Positions 5,573 to 6,486 of a DNA stretch of 6,486 nucleotides are shown piece after piece. The position numbers and the translations under genes were made by a program. Origin of the DNA: Candidatus Saccharimonadota bacterium (GTDB lineage: Bacteria > Patescibacteriota > Saccharimonadia > UBA4664); the NCBI GenBank assembly GCA_029237755.1, contig JAQZBT010000097.1:1-6486 (forward strand), written 5' to 3'. Every line of letters begins with the position of its first letter. The first letter of the stretch is position 1. The notes beneath the pieces are model-generated. The model saw only the letters and a program-made list of their open reading frames with translations, ran no database searches and had not been told where the DNA came from.

Positions 5573-6486
5573 ATGACATTTCCAACTTCTCTTAACCTTC
5601 GCAAATTAGCATTCATTTCCGCCGGACTGGTCGGTGCATTGGCATCAGCTCTTGCCGCTCCGTCCATTGTGAGCGCCGTTCCAGCACCCGAACCCGAGGA
5701 GCGGTACATCGTCGTCCTCCAGGATTCGGTCAAAGACGTTCCGGCCGTGGCCAACGAGCATGCGCGCAAGCAGCGACTGGAAGTCTCGAAAGTCTATAGT
5801 CACGCCCTCAAGGGCTACGCCACCAAGTTGACGGCCGGCAAGGCCAACGCGTTGAAATCAGACAAGAGCGTGGCCTACGTCGAAAAGGACGGCCGTGCAA
5901 CCACCCAAACAGTCCAGTCCGGCGCGACCTGGGGCCTCGACCGCATCGACCAGACCCGCCTGCCGCTTAGCACTATGTACAACTACACCGGCACCGGCAC
6001 AGGCGTGAAGGCTTACATCATCGACACCGGCATCCAGCCAACTCACACGGACTTCGGCTCCCGGGTCGTTTCTGGGTTTGACGCCTACGCCGGAACGCTC
6101 GCCAACAAAGACTGCAACGGCCACGGCACCCACGTCGCCGGAACCGTCGGCGGCGCGACTTATGGTGTCGCCAAGAACGTCACTCTCGTCAGCGTCCGGG
6201 TTCTCGATTGCAATGGCTCAGGTTGGTGGTCGGACGTTATCGCCGGTATCGACTACGTCACCGCCAACCACACCACCGGACCGGCCGTCGCCAATATGAG
6301 CCTGGGCGGTTCAGCCATGACCTCCGTCGACACGGCAGTCAGAAACTCTATCAATGACGGCGTCAGCTACGCCATCGCTGCCGGCAACAGCAACCGTGAT
6401 GCCTGTAAGTTCTCGCCGGCCCGCGTGAGCACTGCTATGACCACGGGCGCGACTACCAGCTCGGACCTCCGCGCCTACTACTCCAA
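5573..6486 (+). CDS. Secreted subtilisin-like serine protease (S8, aqualysin/proteinase K type), C-terminus beyond the edge
   Basis: 304 residues are visible. An N-terminal signal peptide (about 1-35: basic start, hydrophobic core, likely cut near VSA/VPA) implies export. It is followed by an inhibitor I9 propeptide (about 43-108, beginning [10 protein letters not shown]) and then the S8 domain from about 113, with TWGLDRIDQ at 119-127. Catalytic Asp151 lies in AYIIDTG and His184 in [10 protein letters not shown]. The oxyanion-hole Asn272 lies in AAGNSN. The catalytic Ser (GTSMA) lies past the edge. Cys181 and Cys213 are 32 apart, as in a disulfide of aqualysin I. Cys278 matches the first Cys of its second disulfide. 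An in-frame stop at 5558 and no other upstream start fix the ATG at 5573. Closest remembered relatives are actinobacterial and Thermus-type extracellular proteases, so transfer is possible. Likely role: degrading external protein. Confidence 0.93.
   Translation, partial: MTFPTSLNLRKLAFISAGLVGALASALAAPSIVSAVPAPEPEERYIVVLQDSVKDVPAVANEHARKQRLEVSKVYSHALKGYATKLTAGKANALKSDKSVAYVEKDGRATTQTVQSGATWGLDRIDQTRLPLSTMYNYTGTGTGVKAYIIDTGIQPTHTDFGSRVVSGFDAYAGTLANKDCNGHGTHVAGTVGGATYGVAKNVTLVSVRVLDCNGSGWWSDVIAGIDYVTANHTTGPAVANMSLGGSAMTSVDTAVRNSINDGVSYAIAAGNSNRDACKFSPARVSTAMTTGATTSSDLRAYYS

Noticed and set aside
5727..5742. GGTCAAA in the subtilase gene as a CtsR operator half-site
   Set aside because: It lies inside coding sequence, has no second heptad at the required spacing and is not near a promoter.

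Overview
The window is a compact, bacterial, moderately GC-rich stretch using the standard code: TGA is the stop of both small membrane-protein genes. It carries housekeeping and stress genes, each largely its own transcription unit. The gene set and the NusA and ClpC sequences suggest to me a Patescibacteria/CPR-type genome, possibly Saccharibacteria. That is an impression from sequence feel and was not tested; an actinobacterial-like or other Gram-positive origin cannot be excluded. No tRNA, rRNA, CRISPR array, insertion sequence or long repeat was seen.

Layout. Positions 1-506 (minus) hold the 5' end of an M1 aminopeptidase gene that runs off the left edge. It diverges from nusA (696-1919, plus). 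nusA has a strong extended -10 promoter, a terminator-like hairpin with six U at the very start of its leader, and an intrinsic terminator after the stop. A second hairpin (about 1998-2041) ends the convergent minus-strand unit. That unit is a translationally coupled pair of small two-helix membrane proteins (2484-2894, then 2056-2487) which share a sparse residue pattern and may be old paralogues.

The control region 2895-3100 contains a perfect CIRCE operator (2975-3001), the site of the heat-shock repressor HrcA. It lies over the clpC promoter and beside the probable start of the membrane-protein pair. The clpC leader can fold so that its ribosome binding site is paired, which would fit thermal control of translation. 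clpC (3101-5477, plus) encodes a two-ring AAA+ unfoldase with a ClpP-docking LGF motif. Its start region is in a different frame from the rest: one base must be skipped near 3161-3168 to join the natural N-terminus to the body. Its N-domain also has one Clp_N repeat instead of two.

After an 18-bp hairpin, a gene for a secreted aqualysin/proteinase K-type subtilase starts at 5573 and runs off the right edge. Its -10 box ends 6 bases before the ATG, so its mRNA is probably leaderless.

Together the window combines transcription control (NusA), protein quality control (ClpC under HrcA) and peptide or protein degradation (M1 aminopeptidase, S8 protease). The most notable points are the clpC frame break, the possible RNA switch in its leader, the nusA leader attenuator, and the unknown membrane pair facing a heat-shock operator.
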